Below, in pieces: positions 5,812-5,825 of a stretch of 5,825 nt of DNA (the first letter of the stretch is position 1; the number at the start of each line of letters is the position of its first letter). Location of the stretch: positions 1-5,825 of the forward strand of contig JAJXZN010000178.1 in assembly GCA_021780015.1 (NCBI GenBank). Direction: 5' to 3'. This DNA is from Pseudomonadota bacterium (lineage in GTDB: Bacteria; Pseudomonadota; Alphaproteobacteria; Rhizobiales; Beijerinckiaceae). A program made the translations under genes and the position numbers. The notes under the pieces were generated by a model that worked only from the letters and a program-made list of their open reading frames with translations, had not been told where the DNA came from and searched no databases.

Positions 5812-5825
5812 AAGTTTGATCGCGC

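Noticed and set aside
5301..5813. Minus-strand open frame covering the small membrane protein in another frame
   Set aside because: Arg-rich translation with no motif, whereas the alternative frame gives four clean membrane helices and has a good ribosome binding site.

Overview
The window looks like chromosomal DNA from a high-GC alphaproteobacterium, most likely Hyphomicrobiales (Rhizobium/Beijerinckia/Methylocystis-like). This rests on the GC-rich third positions and on the style of the lytic transglycosylase and the atypical SDR, both recalled as common in that order. No species-level marker is present. I see no tRNA, rRNA, CRISPR array, IS element or phage gene. Coding density is very high: seven protein genes, none visibly broken.

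Layout. (1) Positions 4-2105, plus strand: a tight three-gene run of a glutathione S-transferase-like protein, an exported MltB-type lytic murein transglycosylase, and an XRE/cupin transcriptional regulator. The second gene has a very strong ribosome binding site 18 bases after the first. The third starts within a few bases of the second gene's stop, so the three are probably co-transcribed. (2) Positions 2127-3317, minus strand: an FAD-dependent aromatic-hydroxylase-type monooxygenase, convergent with the regulator. (3) From about 3377 to 4402, plus strand: an extended-SDR-like NAD-dependent epimerase/dehydratase, divergent from the monooxygenase. The short shared upstream region contains a perfect 14-base palindrome that could be an operator. 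(4) Positions 4430-5308, minus strand: an alpha/beta hydrolase with a complete Ser-Asp-His triad, convergent with the SDR; hairpin-forming repeats lie in the junction. (5) Positions 5423-5800, minus strand: a small four-helix membrane protein of unknown function with a GTG start, upstream of the hydrolase.

How they may work together: the monooxygenase, SDR and hydrolase are all small-molecule enzymes placed side by side, and the GST and regulator are also compatible with a detoxification or xenobiotic-response role. No pathway can be assigned from sequence alone, and three separate transcription units are the safer reading. Nothing here amounts to a clearly new biological system. The best leads are the palindrome between the divergent oxidoreductase genes, the missing catalytic tyrosine in the SDR, and the mutually exclusive hairpins at the SDR stop codon.
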